From: Hypericum androsaemum
Lineage: Eukaryota; Streptophyta; Magnoliopsida; Malpighiales; Hypericaceae
DNA: 64,000 nucleotides
Direction of reading: 5' to 3'
Assembly: GCA_963995505.1 (NCBI GenBank)
Contig: OZ023187.1
Location: 6,101,176 to 6,165,175 of the forward strand
Part shown: piece after piece, positions 1-11,566 of the stretch
Layout of the letters: each line of letters starts with the position of its first letter
Numbering within the stretch: the first letter of the stretch is position 1
Notes under the pieces: generated by a model
The model's input: the letters and a program-made list of their open reading frames with translations, nothing else
What the model was told of the DNA's origin: nothing
Database searches by the model: none
Made by a program: the position numbers and the translations under genes

Positions 1-199
1 AAGTGGCAAAACTCTCCCAACAAGTATTTAATATTATTGCGTTTCTAATGATTCGAATTCGTGACCTAGTTAAGCTATATAGTTTTATTATATTTAGAAA
101 AGTGGCAAAACTCTCCCAACAAGTATTTAATATAATTGCGTTTCTAATGATTCGAATTCGAGACCTAGTTAAGCTATATGGTTTTATTATATTTAGAAT
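1..199. repeat. Two tandem copies of a ~99-bp unit
   Basis: The first ~99 bases are repeated almost exactly from position 100, with only a few substitutions between copies. Each unit contains a motif resembling an RNA polymerase III B box (gattcgaattcg followed by tgacc), so it may be a tRNA-like SINE fragment duplicated in tandem. A weakly similar stretch (gtggcagagctctctcaac) appears near 62305. The array may extend upstream of the window. The short peptide readable through the copies is itself repeated and is not a gene. Confidence 0.8.
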
Positions 200-1233
200 A
201 TGAATTCGCAAATTCAGTGGGTGATTGTGAAAATATTGGCCGGTAACTTTAAGTATAGAAATATTGGTTGTGGTTAATGGTTAAAAACTGAAATATTTAT
301 TTTGACGGACAATTGTTTAACAGCATATTAATAGTCTTCCATGGGGAAAAGTAATATGGTCAGCCTATATTGATAATTAAAAAGAATCTTTGAATGCATA
401 GAACATGAATTAATTCCAAGTATTTAACGTACAGATTATTGCAATTTTCCTTATAGATCACACTGGCACGCTATGGAATATTAATTCCGGGCCGCCACCA
501 AAGCTTCTCAAGGAAAACCTGAATTTTGCACAAACCCAACTCTTGACAATTAGCATTTAGTCTCACCAATTTTACTCAGCCCCCGGACTAATCTAATTTA
601 AATTAAACAAAATCTCAATTAATAACAATTTTTTTCTTAACATTTAGTCCCACCAATTTCTTAACATATTGTAGTGGTGGTGAAATTACCACTTTCCAAT
701 AATTTTCCTCCACCAGACACTTCTCATCGGCTGAGTAGAAGGAAATTAGTTATATCCCAATGTGATGTGATTTGGGTTGACCACTAAAAGTCCTAAGAAA
801 GAAGTTTGACCGGTAAACCCTTTGAAGCATACAAAACGTGTACCTAGAACTCTCACCCCTCATCAGCCTTTTGACTTTTCCAAGTATGGAAGTCCTACTC
901 TTTTATTCTATGGTAATTGAGAGTAGAATGTTCATTGGAAGTTTGACTGCCATTAGAATATTTTATATAAACATATCAATCAAATTTAATCAAAAAGTCT
1001 TGAGTTCAAATTTCAAAGATACATAAAATCTATATTGTATTAGGTATTTATTCTATTAAAAGAAATTCGATTTCTTACCAATTTAAACGAAATCTCTCCT
1101 ATTAAATAACCAACATAATTTTTTAGTAAAAACTCAACGTTCAATGCAAATTATTACAAATACAAACACACATCTCTCTCATTTCATTATCTATATCCCT
1201 CCCTCTCTCTCCCTCTACCTTTGAAACGCCAAT
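200..1233. other. AT-rich upstream region of the U-box gene
   Basis: No gene, RNA or clear mobile element is visible. The last ~80 bases before the ATG at 1234 are pyrimidine-rich (ctctctccctctctctccct around 1192-1218), as is common in plant 5' leaders. This stretch therefore probably holds the promoter and 5'UTR of the U-box gene. A short piece near 998-1015 (aagtcttgagttcaaatttc) resembles a SINE B box but has no defined ends. Confidence 0.4.
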
Positions 1234-2472
1234 ATGGAAGAAGTAGAAATTCCTCAGTATTTCTTGTGTCCTATATCTTTACAAATAATGAGAGATCCTG
1301 TCACGACCATTACAGGAATCAGTTACGACAGGGAAAGCATAGAGAACTGGCTTAGAACATCCAGAGACAACCCTACTTGCCCTGTCACGAAGCAGCATCT
1401 ACCTAAAGGCTAGGACTTGATCACCCCTAACCACACGCTGGGTCGACTAATCCAGTCCTGGATGGATACTACAGCTTCTCCACTCGGAAGGGACCGGCCG
1501 ATCCGGACCCAGGAAGCTACACTCGACAATGTCTTTTTCAAGAAGCTTATTGGAGACCTTGAGGTTCCTTGGTTGGCTCTAGAAACGTTGAGGAAGGTGG
1601 AGTTCCTAAAGGTCGAAAGCAAGCAGAACAGGGCGGCCATGGTTGAAGCAGGTATGGCTAAAGCTATTGCGGATTTTGTGGTTAGGTGTTGGCAAAAGAG
1701 GAGGGTCGGCGATGGGTTGGAAGAAGCATTAAACATCTTTCATTTTATGTGGGATATTGATGAGGATGAGCCATTAATAATGAGAGAATTAAAGGGTGTG
1801 ATTAGGACTAATATGGAGTTTATTGATTCCTTGACGTGGGTTTTAGAGCTTGGTAATGATTTTGCAAGTGTCAAAGCTAAGGCAATTGCCTGTTTAAACG
1901 AGGCCATTAAGTTTGTTTCACAAACCCTAACAGAAAACTTAACCGTAGGTTTCTTTAAAGTAGTTATGAAGCTACTTAAACAAAAAGTCTCGAGTCAGGC
2001 CACCAAGTCAGCCCTGCTAATAATGATCGAGGCCTGTCGTTGGGGCCGGAACCGAACCAAGGTCATCGAAGCCAAGGCGGTGTTCGACCTCGTCGAGCTC
2101 GAGCTAGAGAAGCCCGCGGAGAGGAACATCACCGAGCTCATCATTGAGCTACTTTCGCAGCTTTGCTTGGATGCGGAAGGAAGACAGCAGCTCCTCAGGC
2201 ACGCGGGGAGCGTCGCCATGTTGACCAAGAGGGTCCTGAGGGTTTCTCCGGCGACAGACGACCGGGCGGTCAACATTTTCGGGTTGATCACTAGGTTCTC
2301 GGCCTCGGATGAAGTGCTCTTGGAGATGCTAAGGGTTGGTGCAGTGTCAAAGCTGTGCATGGTGATGCAAGCTGACTGTGACTTGCACCTGAAAGAGAAA
2401 GCAAGAGGGATACTCAGGTTGCATTCTCATGTTTGGAACAATTCTCCTTGTATAGCTATTTATTTGTGTTGA
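1234..2472 (+). pseudogene. PUB: PUB22/23/24-type U-box/ARM E3 ubiquitin ligase gene with an in-frame premature stop
   Basis: Plant U-box E3 ligases of the PUB20-24 group ubiquitinate cytosolic targets and damp immune and drought signalling. From ATG 1234 the frame encodes a canonical U-box (IPQYFLCPISLQIMRDPVTT, then GISYDRESIENWL and CPVTKQHLP). At 1411-1413 a TAG falls where the family normally has a polar residue between the KxPLPKD-like loop and DLTPNHTLRRLI. The same frame then stays open to TGA at 2470-2472 and encodes DL-I-TPNHTLGRLIQSW followed by an ARM-repeat region ending in RVSPATDDRAVNIF and a NNSPCIAIYLC tail, as expected for the family. Full length read across the stop would be 412 residues, close to the usual ~430-450, with no intron as in relatives. 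Only one base seems to separate this from an intact gene, so it may be a recent nonsense allele, a readthrough case or a base-call error. The downstream fragment alone would lack the U-box and so could not act as an E3. Confidence 0.85.
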
Positions 2473-4500
2473 GTTACAAAAATAATCTCAAATTATCAAG
2501 GATATCTTGAGCTCTCCGGTGCGGTCTCAAAGTGACCGGGTGACCGATGACCGGCATGGTCTCAAAGTGGGTGGTGTCATCTCAGAGAGATCAATGTCGG
2601 GTGATCGATGTTCGGTATTGTCCCGAAGAGACCGGTGTCTGATGACCGATGATTGGTGTCATTTCAAAGAGGTTACTTCCGGTCTTGAGTTGGGTAGAAA
2701 TCGATAATTGTCTTCTCTTGGTCAAGACCGATGATTGTCTCCCAATGATGGTCTCTCCTTGGTTGAGACCGGTGACAGTAGACTACATCAGTTTGTTGTC
2801 CTTCGATGCCAAACATTCATCTTTGGTAAATTGGCGGTAACTTATGACTCGAACATTGGATTGAGCTGATTCTTTTGGCTATGGAAAGGCAAGATAAATA
2901 TCTACAACTTTGTAGTTTACGACTTTTTCTAATTCGAAGAGGAAGGTGGTCAAAAGTCTACTTCAAACTGATCCCACTCCAGACCGGTTTGGTCCGCTTC
3001 CCGCTTCCAAGACCAAGGCGGGAGCCCGGTTTCGTCCGCTTCCCGCCCGCCTAGGTAATACTCCTCGGTAAAATGCTCATAACTTTCTAACCGGAGCTCG
3101 GATTGAGACGATTCAAGTTGCTGTGCGAACCAAAACATAGATCTATGATTTGTAGTTTTTGAATTCTTTGGATTCGGGGCGGAAGTAGGTCAAAAATACA
3201 GGTCAAGGCGGGAGGACGCTTTAGTCCTCAAGGCAGGAACCCGGATGTACGCTTTAATCTACAAGGCGGGAACCCGGACGTTCATTTTGACCTACAAAGC
3301 AAGAGCCCGGATGGTCACTTTGACCTACAAGGCGGAAGCCCGGAGGGTCGCTTTAACTTTCGAGGCGGGAGCCCGGAGGGCATTTTGACCTTCGAAGTGT
3401 CCGGGTGGATGTCTCGGCTCGTGAAGTGGGATGTCCGGTTGGATGCCTCGGTACGTGAAGTGATATGTCCGGGTGTTAAAGTGAAAAATTCATACTCCGG
3501 GTGTCTAGCAAAGGTGTTCATCTTTGTTTGTTTGCGGGAATCCGTGTTCGGGTTGGTGTGTCAGTCCAAATTGGACCGCTCGGTGGTCGCCCAAGTCCGC
3601 GTGGCGGTAGGCACTTACCGCCTTGGCTTGTGGGCGGTAGGCCTTTACCACCTTAGCTCATGGGCGGTAAGGCCCGCCTCGGGCCTAAGGGCGGTAAGGC
3701 TTGCCTTTCATCTCGGATTTTGTAAGCGAGAGGCCGGGCGATAGGAAGAGGTTCGCTAGCTCGGGCGGAAGGAGAATTCCGCCCTGGGCCTGAGCGGAAT
3801 GAGCCCGCTCGGAGGAGCTGGCGGTAAGCAAGGCGATGGAGCTCATGGGCGGTAAGGCCCGCCTCGGGCCTAAAGGCGGGAAGGCTCGGTATACATAAAG
3901 AAGGCTTGGTATAGATGAAACCTTTTTGTTCCGGGTAGGCGGGAGACTTGGGCTCGTTTTGGAGTTCGCTTTGGGCCTAAAGGCGATAAGCTATTTAGAC
4001 ATGACAGGCTTGAAACAGAATTTTGCACGGAAGGTTCGAGAAGGCCGGGTTGACTTATATTTTCCTAAGTAGAGCCGGGATTTCTGAGATTCCAATAAGA
4101 TTTTGGGACACAGTTGCTTGGGCGACACGATCGGTATATTCCTAATCGAAGACGAGATCTATTCATTTGAGGAAGACGGTTTAGATTTTCCTATTCTAAG
4201 CCGGGCTGATTTGGAAACGAAATATTCACTCGCGACGGGGTTTCTTGCACGGGAAGGATGGAGCTAGATCAAGACGTGCTATATAAAGGGAGCTCGGACA
4301 ACGGAGACGAACATCATCAACAAACACAACACACAACTACTCGTCTATCTTTATCGTTTTTCCTTAGTACGTAGCCTAGCATAGCCGGTAGCCTAGCATA
4401 GCTTTAGACCGACCTTGGGACGACCACTCTGAATCCGTCTCGGGTTACTTGTTCTCTTTTTCCCACAATAACTTGTTGGCCAGGTACTCTGGTTCATAAG
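2473..4500 (+). mobile_element. GC-rich LTR-like repeat region (possible gypsy-type LTR)
   Basis: This block is much more GC-rich than its surroundings and made of internal repeats. A degenerate ~200-bp duplication is visible (compare 2835-2945 with 3065-3190, both containing tgtagttt and a following ttcg segment). The phrase gctcatgggcggtaaggccc recurs near 3656 and 3843. A TATA-like ctatataaagggagct at 4279-4294 is followed by ~150 bases of leader-like sequence. This arrangement resembles the U3-TATA-R of a Ty3-gypsy LTR on the plus strand. Neither the terminal TG/CA dinucleotides nor a target duplication could be fixed, and no gag or pol is present, so the class is inferred. Short open frames here are products of the repeat and not genes. 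Confidence 0.45.
3205..3394. repeat. 33-bp tandem repeat, ~6 degenerate copies
   Basis: Units of the form aaggcgggagcccgg followed by atggtcgctttgacctac repeat about six times with point differences. The period is 33 bp. The array lies inside the GC-rich LTR-like block and is probably part of that element. Confidence 0.75.
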
Positions 4501-5331
4501 TATACCTAATTAATTAAAGAGCAAATTGTCCTTAGTTTTATGATATTTGTTTAAATCACTATTTTTGCCTATGTTTTTTCGAAATTGAAACTTTAATCCT
4601 CCTAGTTTGCTTTTATTGTACTCTAAGGTCCCTGATGCCGGAATCGAGAAATTTCGCCGGCCACGAGGGACCCGAAAATTAGAGAATCATTTCCTATTTT
4701 GAATTTCATGGGCAAGAGAATCATGCTTCAGAAAGTAAAGACCCTGGAAGGAGTAGAGGTGGGAAAAAGATAAAGCCCGTTAAGCCTAAGTCGACAGCTG
4801 AGGCCCATGGCGAGATTTTACGTTGAAAATTATACAAATAGATATGAAGTATCGCTAGAACTTGTAAATCGTACTATTAAATTGATAAAAATAGTGCTCC
4901 CATGTTAAATCTCAATCACAACTTCTGCATATAAAATTTTATAAATAAATACATATAGTTTTTCATACATTACGAATATAAAAGTATTTTAAGATAAATA
5001 TTGGGTTAGATTTGTTTGTTTGATTATTTTTATATTATCATTCATCTTTTGAACCATCTAAAAATGATACTTTTAATTGTCATTTTGTTGTAACAAAAAT
5101 ATAACAATCGAATGTAGCATTTAAATAACGCTAGATACGAATTTTTTTACTTTAAAGAAATAATTACAAATTTATCAATATTTTTCAATGGTCAAAATTT
5201 AAATTTAACCATTTTGAAGCTTAAAAATATAAATTCCTCTTATTTGAAAATATGGTATTTTTCTCGGTCCAAAAATATTCACTTTAGAGTGGTTCTAGTG
5301 TATTATGGGAATAGTGATTCCACATATTAAG
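4501..5331. other. AT-rich spacer without recognised features
   Basis: Nothing codes here. A short inverted motif around 4635-4665 (gccggaatcgagaaatttcgccgg) lies next to sequence reading tctaaggtccctgat, similar in style to the subterminal parts of the MULE-type elements elsewhere in the window. No partner arm was found. Confidence 0.35.
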
Positions 5332-5341
5332 AATTTTTTTT

Positions 5342-6007
5342 GGAAAAAATACACTTTATTTATCTGTAGTTTGTCTGATTTCGCGTTCAGGCCGTGTGGT
5401 TTCAATTTGGTAAATCAGTCCATGTGCTTTAAATTTTTTTGCATCATACGATCCACTCTGGATGACTGGACTAAAAGTGCCACGTGGCATGGAAAAATTA
5501 TAAAATAGTCTCCATTATTATTTATATTATTTCAAAAATCTCCACCTTCGATAACAACCATCCATCTTCCGCTCCTCCGCCGGGGAGCGCCCTTCCCGGC
5601 CCGTCTCCGCCTCCTCAACATCGGGATGGTGTCGAGGGAGGTCCTCGACTCGTACCTTAGGGTTGCCAAGTCCATCGACGCCGGTGATTATAGGGGCTAA
5701 TTCTAGGGTTGCCAAGTCCATCGACGCCGATGTCGAGGAGGAGGAGAGGGGCCGGGAAAGGCGTTCCTCAGCGGAGGAGCGGAAGGTGGATGGTTGTTGT
5801 CGAAGGTGGGAGTTTTTGAAATAATATAAATAATAATGAGAACTATTTTATAATTTTTTTGCCACGTGGCACTTTTAGTCCAGTCATCCGGAGTGGACCG
5901 TATGCTGCAAAAGATTTTAAAGCACATGGACTGATTTACCAAATTGAAACCACACGGCCTAAACGCGCAATCGGGCAAACCTCAGGTAGATAAAGTGTAC
6001 TTTTCTC
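5342..6007. mobile_element. MULE-type foldback element (long inverted arms, 9-10 bp target duplication)
   Basis: Two arms of ~282 bp (5342-5623 and 5726-6007) are reverse complements of each other with scattered mismatches. The left end reads ggaaaaaatacacttt and the right end aagtgtacttttctc. The element is flanked by identical aatttttttt (5332-5341 and 6008-6017), fitting the 9-10 bp target duplications of Mutator-like elements, although a T-rich duplication is weak evidence alone. The arms are unusually GC-rich near the centre. The ~100-bp loop holds a direct repeat of agggttgccaagtccatcga (near 5661 and 5706). No transposase is present, so it is non-autonomous. Apparent open frames on the minus strand are arm sequence. 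Confidence 0.8.
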
Positions 6008-7121
6008 AATTTTTTTTAATAAGTAAAATTTTATTAATCTTCAAGAAAAATTTACACCATATATGAATACTAGTACATAATCTCCTACTCTAATTGTGCC
6101 AAAATAGCGCCCGAAAAGATCAAAAGATTAAAATCTATCTACTGACGTAAGTTAAGAGATAGACTTTATGTTAGACATTTTTCTTTCTTGAACCCGTCCG
6201 GTTGCCACCTTCCTTTCCCCAATTTACCTAATGCCCGTGTCGTCCTATGATGTCTCCGATCCACAGGAGACAGCCAAATTGATTTTATTTCTTTTCTTCT
6301 TCTTTTTCCTTGGCTGACTCTTTTAAAGGCCCAATTGTCCTCCCCGCTAAAGGGCAACAGCTACAACAAAAGTACTTTAGCCGAAGGAAAAATTAAAAGT
6401 AGGAAGACCAAATTTCCATCTTTAATTTACTTAACTAGCTATCCTTCGTAGCATTTTACGTCCAATTAAAGGAGCCAAATTGTAATTTGAGCAAAAAAAA
6501 CTGTAATAATGTTCAGAAACCATGATGTTTGACTTGATCTTTTGCAAGTTTTTTCTAAAACTATCTCCACAAATATGATTTGGTATAATAATGATTAGAA
6601 CTTTATTAAATGTCAATTTTATAGTGAATCCTACATTATTTACTTTATTTATTTGATATTTTATTAAAATATTGATAATCAAAATATTGTCACTCAGTAT
6701 AAAAAGAATATTAAGTTATATGTACAATCATTGATTTTTCTCTTTCTGTTTCTTCTCGTCTCATTGGTCAAATTTCATCTCTAAAACAATAATAAAATAG
6801 TACAAAAAGAATTGTATTCTCAAAAGAGAGAGTTTAGGCGAGATTCAAAGTCCGCAAATGTGACAAATAATCTCTGTTTTCGTCTCACCGAAAGTAGCTC
6901 ATCCTGTCGCTTATTGGACGATGCATCCGATTGGTTAAATTAATATACATGCAGCTGACATAAGAAGCCACAAGAGTTCTCATAAATAAATAAAAAGTTA
7001 TCGGATTTGAAAATTAGAAAATTACTTAGAATATCATAGACATATTTCAAAACGTGATTCGAGATTAAAGTGAAGAAATTTACGTTTAAATTATTATAGA
7101 CTACTTCAAAAAAATTGTCCT
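6008..7121. other. AT-rich spacer with possible retroposon 3' relics
   Basis: At 6010-6035 the sequence ttttttttaataagtaaaattttattaa matches, on the minus strand, the 3' tail of the LINE fragment at 17583-17840. A relic LINE tail is therefore plausible. Next to it, aaatttacaccatatatgaa (near 6050) resembles the tail side of the SINE family described at 11441. Beyond that, nothing recognisable is present. Confidence 0.35.
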
Positions 7122-7133
7122 AGATGCCATGGT

Positions 7134-7852
7134 GCTGCTGTGGTTGTTAGGAACTCCATGGGCCATATTCTAGATGGTCATTCTGCTACTTATTTTATTT
7201 CTACTCTGATTGAAGCTGAATTGAAAGCGATCCAACTTGTATTGGGACTGGTTACGAAATCTTATGCTCCTTCGATGACAATTGTCGAAACAGATTCTCG
7301 TATTGCGTATGATCTCCTTTGTAACCCTTTTCCATCCTTTGATTGGAACCATGAACATTTGGTTGTTAAGCTGCGATGGATCTTGGATCGAGACGTCCTC
7401 GCGTTCGGGTGCTGCTGTGGTTGTTAGGAACTCCATGGGCCATGTTCTATATGGTCATTCTGCTACTTGTTTTGCTTCTACTCTGATCGAAGCTGAATTG
7501 AAAGCGATCCAACTTGCCTTGGGACTGGTTACAAAATCTTACGCTCCTTTGAAGACAATTGTTGAAATGGATTGTCGTATTACGTATGATCTTCTTTGTA
7601 ATCCTTTTTCATCCTTTGATTGGAACCTTGACCATTTGGTTGTTAAGCTTCGGAGTTCGCTCCAAGTTTTGCCTCTTTGCATTTTGAGCCACACATCTCA
7701 CTCGAACAATCGATTAGCGGATTGTTTAAGTAAGAAGTGCCGGTTAGGCTTTCTCCCGGGCGATTGGGTCCTTCATCACCCTCCTGATGTAGCTTACTTT
7801 GTTGCGATTGACTAGCCTGATTAATATATGCTTACCTTTGTCCCTCAAAAAA
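7134..7852 (+). mobile_element. 5'-truncated LINE with RNase H-like 3' domain and internal duplication
   Basis: The insertion is bracketed by a direct repeat agatgccatggt (7122-7133 and 7853-7864) and ends in a short A-run after tgtccctc, as expected for target-primed LINE insertion. The sequence encodes the C-terminal RNase H-like domain typical of plant L1-type LINEs: AAVVVRNSMGHVL, then IEAELKAIQLALGL, ETDSRIAYDLL and HSNNRLADCLSK. About 275 bp of the domain is present twice in tandem (roughly 7134-7405 and 7409-7680). The longest frame is 7282-7815, ending VAYFVAID. Reverse transcriptase is missing. The duplication breaks the domain order, so this is a dead copy. Confidence 0.85.
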
Positions 7853-8317
7853 AGATGCCATGGTACTAAAGATAATAACCTGTACTGTCACGCCCCGGAA
7901 ATAGACATGCCAACCGCCACGGAGTAACGTTCTCCGTAAGGCTCAATTACTTTCAAGATACATTATAAAAGGCTACATATTCATGTTCTACCTCAATGTT
8001 AATTTAAAAAGTTTTGATAAAAACATGGATGTCGTGCAACTTGATACATGCATCTCCTCCTAGTTCTCAATCACGAGCCGCCCCCTAGTATCTGAGATAG
8101 CAGCGCACATTAATGTGGATACGCAACTCAGTAAGTCAGCGACACATATAACACACATTCAAGCACATAACAAGTTATACAGAAGATCATATCTCAAATG
8201 ATATAACAATTCATATATCAGACATTCCCAACAATGATAATTTCAAATCAAGTTGTAATCACATAGAGCATAAATTATATGTACACTGACAAGCTTTTCA
8301 GAACGGAAACAGAGGTC

Positions 8318-8421
8318 ACTTAGCCAACTAACTTAACCAACTAACTTAGCCAACTAGCTTAGCCGACTAGCTTAGCCGACTAACTTAACTAACTAACTTA
8401 ACCAACTAACTTAGCCGTCTA
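8318..8421. repeat. 13-bp tandem repeat, 8 copies
   Basis: Eight units of acttagccaacta and close variants (acttaaccaacta, gcttagccgacta) follow without gaps inside the solo LTR. Such internal minisatellites are common in long plant LTRs. Confidence 0.9.
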
Positions 8422-9773
8422 ACAGAATAGGGCTCCGGAGCATAACATATCCATGACGGGATTCTCGGGGGACCCAGAAAGTACCCCTCTGTTTCCGCGT
8501 TGCGGGCCCAAAAGACAGAAGGGTATTCCCACGAGCCCAGATAATTTCTACACTCCCTATCCATTTGATCACACGCACCTAGGGTTACCCGGTTGCCCCT
8601 TTGAAGCGATGCGTATGAACTATAGGGCCCACAAGGTGCAGAAATAATCCCGCATCTCCGAACAGAACATAAATACCATATCCACATCAAAACTTATACT
8701 CAAATCCGAACATAATCAATTTCATAAACAAAAAGAATCGGGATCAGATCCATAAGCAAAAATGGAATCAGATTAACGAATTCGTAAACGAGACAGAATC
8801 AGAATTGAATTCACATGCAACACAAAAATCAAATCCAAACCGAGGTCAGAATATCAGATTAGATTTGAACCCTAAATTGAGCCATATGTGTTCAGAATCC
8901 TAAAATCCTCGATTTACGATTTCCATTTACAAAATATAAGACCTAAATCAGCACCAAACACACAAAACAACATACCGATACGAATTCAAACTTACCAACT
9001 CAATTGATATTATTCAAACAAGGATAAATCTGGAACGATAAAACAGAAAATACAAAACTGACTTCATGATCATCTACACATTCGAACCAGAACACAGAGA
9101 TCATGCGGAGGAAATCAACCATGATTACAAGTTGCTTAGCTCACAGGTCATATATATATAATAATCTATTAAATTCCGCTGAAAACCAACACTCTAATTG
9201 CACCAAAGTCATTAAAATACGCATGTATCTGTACACTCGCAACGTAAATTAGGAGCATTACTATTCATCTATTTCTCTACTTTAACTTGTCTTCACATAC
9301 AGAGGCAGTACATGTTTTAACCATGTCTAATTCCACAAAGTTATCTAACACACAAAACCATAGGGTAGCGCCTAATTAACGTAAATTGGATTTTGCTTCA
9401 CAAATATTCTAATCATGCGCAGAGGTTTTTTTTAGTGCATGTCCTAATTACGATTTTAAGTTGAATCAAATAGATTTACACTATAACGAAATCAACACAA
9501 AATTAAATTTGCATTAATACTAAACCGACTTACTTTCCTATTTTATTCAATTTTAGATTTCTCAAAGTTGACTCGTGCAGACAGCCTTAGACACCTTTAA
9601 ATGACATCTCCACCGTCAAGAATCTTGCCCATGGAGTTAGGAAAAGAACCCCAAAGTTTTGTGTCAATCCGACAATATTCCACCGTCGGATTTTACAAAC
9701 AATGATAGCTACTCTTGGGACTCACGAATTTTCTCCCTTTTTTCCCCTTTAGGGTTTTTCTTTTCTAGCTCCC

Positions 9774-9781
9774 TTTATATA
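9774..9781 (-). promoter_or_regulatory. TATA box of the solo LTR
   Basis: TATATAAA on the minus strand lies ~90 bp from the right end of the LTR, followed on the minus strand by GGGAGCTAGAAAAG. It is the likely core promoter of the former retrotransposon. Confidence 0.5.
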
Positions 9782-9871
9782 GACAAGACCTAACCCTAAT
9801 TTGGTCAATTATTATTTGGTCACTTGATCTTATATTATTATCTAAATTAGTTTTACGATTCTCACATGTAC

Positions 9872-11423
9872 GATAAGAGATCGATCCCAATAAGAAAAAA
9901 TGTATCAATTCAAACATAGCCATATTCCCAATAACTTGTCGGTGTTGAAGAAGATAAACAAAAGTATCTTGCTAAGCAATACTTCTCACTTAAAGTTCTC
10001 CGAGTCAACTATGAATCACACTTTCTAATTTAAATTTACGCTATTGTACGAAAAAAAATGTATTCCTCGTTGACAATCAATTATTTATTGTGTTTTTATA
10101 TCAATTTCTCAAGCATCTCATTGCTTTGTGTAGCTAGCAATAGAATTAAAAGGTACGTAGATAGGAAATCCAATTCATATTCCTAATTCAGCCTATGGAC
10201 ATTAGAGCCCCGTTGACCATTGGATTAAGTTTTTTTATCTGTATCTTTTGTACTGTCATTAATACATAAAGTTGGTGCTAGCTAGGATACATAAAAAATG
10301 TGTGTGCTAGGGAGCGACAGATCATAATCCACGTTGCAAAGTTGAGCTAGTATTTTCATTTTTTTATGAAAATATATTTCAAAAAAATCGAGTTAGAGTT
10401 GGGTGTATATGATAAGAGAGTTCTAGTTGTACTAGATATGAATGTTCTGTATGTATTATTGTTGTATCTGAAATTTTGCATATGGAGTCGACGACAGAAA
10501 TATCTGAATATAAGGATTGAAGCTTTGCAAATTCAATGTCCAATTCATTATTATTCGGGGAACATATTAAAGTAAGTGATTTTAGTCGGTGTGGGTAAAC
10601 CAATTCATGGAAGATTTAAAACAATTTTTTTAAATAATAAATTGAATTTTAATTATTCATTATCTTATAATATTGTGACTTCTAACTAGCTCAATTGAGG
10701 CGGAGTAGGTGTGAATTTATACGGAGTATGAGAAATTAATGAATCCATCTAGGTTTTTCGGCTTAATATAATATGCTAACTAAGATTTATCCAGAATTCA
10801 ACCTTGTGAATTAGATATAAAACTTGTTCATCGAAGTATTGGAATCGGTACTAAAATATTAAATATACCAACCTTTTCATTGAATTCAACAGAAACGTAT
10901 ACTTGATATTCTGTCACAAAAAACAATATTATCCAATAATCTTTATACAAGGTCATCATGAGAACTCGAAACGAAAAAGAAACTGAACAATTAAATTATA
11001 TATAAATCGGAGAAGTTATGTTTTAACAGGATATAATTGGAGAAGATGATGAAGATATTCTGTGACACGTGTCGAATTGGAGGACCAGTGGATAGAAATG
11101 CAAGGCCCATATCGCCAATCAGTTCTTTTATATGCTTTCGCTAGGGGGGCCAAAAGAGGGAAATTAAGCATATGGTACGTTTTTGGTTTGAAAAATTCAA
11201 AGTACCGGTTCCTTTAATTTTATCCTCAACGTATCGAAGATAATTCGAATCGGGGTCAAATTAGTAAATTTACGATATTTATTTTATAATAAGTGACAAC
11301 GTTTGGAACATTCATCTCTTGTTAAGCTTTACGAGAGAGAAAATGAATATTATAACGTCTACCATTATTTGAAAAAATGATGAAATTTCAACTATCGATT
11401 ATAACAAGTCATACTTGTGAAAT
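9872..11423. other. AT-rich intergenic stretch without recognised features
   Basis: No gene or defined repeat is visible. Short frames at 10366-10603 on both strands overlap each other, have no family resemblance and look random. A segment near 11389-11420 (caactatcgattataacaagtcatacttgtg) recurs nearly identically near 32968-33000, so it belongs to a dispersed repeat of unknown type. Confidence 0.4.
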
Positions 11424-11440
11424 AACTATGTAAATCTTTT

Positions 11441-11549
11441 GCCAAAGGACTTATAGCCCAACGTCACAAGGCGTTGTAAATATCTAGGAGGTCTAAGGTT
11501 CAAACATTGACAGTATCATGGTGTAATAATTGATCTTTTGAGAAAAAAA
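11441..11549 (+). mobile_element. tRNA-derived SINE with 17-bp target duplication
   Basis: A 109-bp insertion ending in an A-run (gagaaaaaaa) is flanked by the exact direct repeat aactatgtaaatctttt (11424-11440 and 11550-11566). A B-box-like GGTTCAAACAT lies in the middle, preceded by GGAGGTCTAA. An A-box-like segment is near the 5' end (agcccaacgtcacaagg). The consensus tail tatcatggtgtaa is shared, in reverse, by the copies at 12060-12161 and 31142-31235. SINEs are non-coding and depend on LINE machinery. Confidence 0.8.
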
Positions 11550-11566
11550 AACTATGTAAATCTTTT

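Larger units (their letters stand above)
7886..9866 (-). mobile_element. Solo LTR of a Ty3-gypsy-like retrotransposon
   Basis: The element starts TGTCACGCCCC and ends GATTCTCACA (TG...CA) and is flanked by the exact 5-bp duplication tgtac (7881-7885 and 9867-9871). These are the hallmarks of an LTR left by recombination between two LTRs. Length is ~1980 bp. Transcription was probably on the minus strand: a TATA box (TATATAAAGGGAG on minus, plus 9769-9781) lies ~90 bp inside the right end, and the minus-strand end reads GGGGCGTGACA, common in plant gypsy LTRs. No coding sequence is present. Assignment to gypsy rather than another LTR group rests on length and terminal motif and is inferred. 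Confidence 0.8.

Noticed and set aside
3385..3744. 119-codon frame in the GC-rich repeat block
   Set aside because: Repetitive low-complexity composition from tandem units; no domain.
8318..8421. CRISPR-like array
   Set aside because: Thirteen-base units are directly adjacent with no spacers, and the window is plant nuclear DNA; it is a minisatellite.
8406..8690. Open frames on both strands in the GC-richer part of the solo LTR
   Set aside because: They lie in LTR regulatory sequence, overlap each other and have no homology to known proteins.
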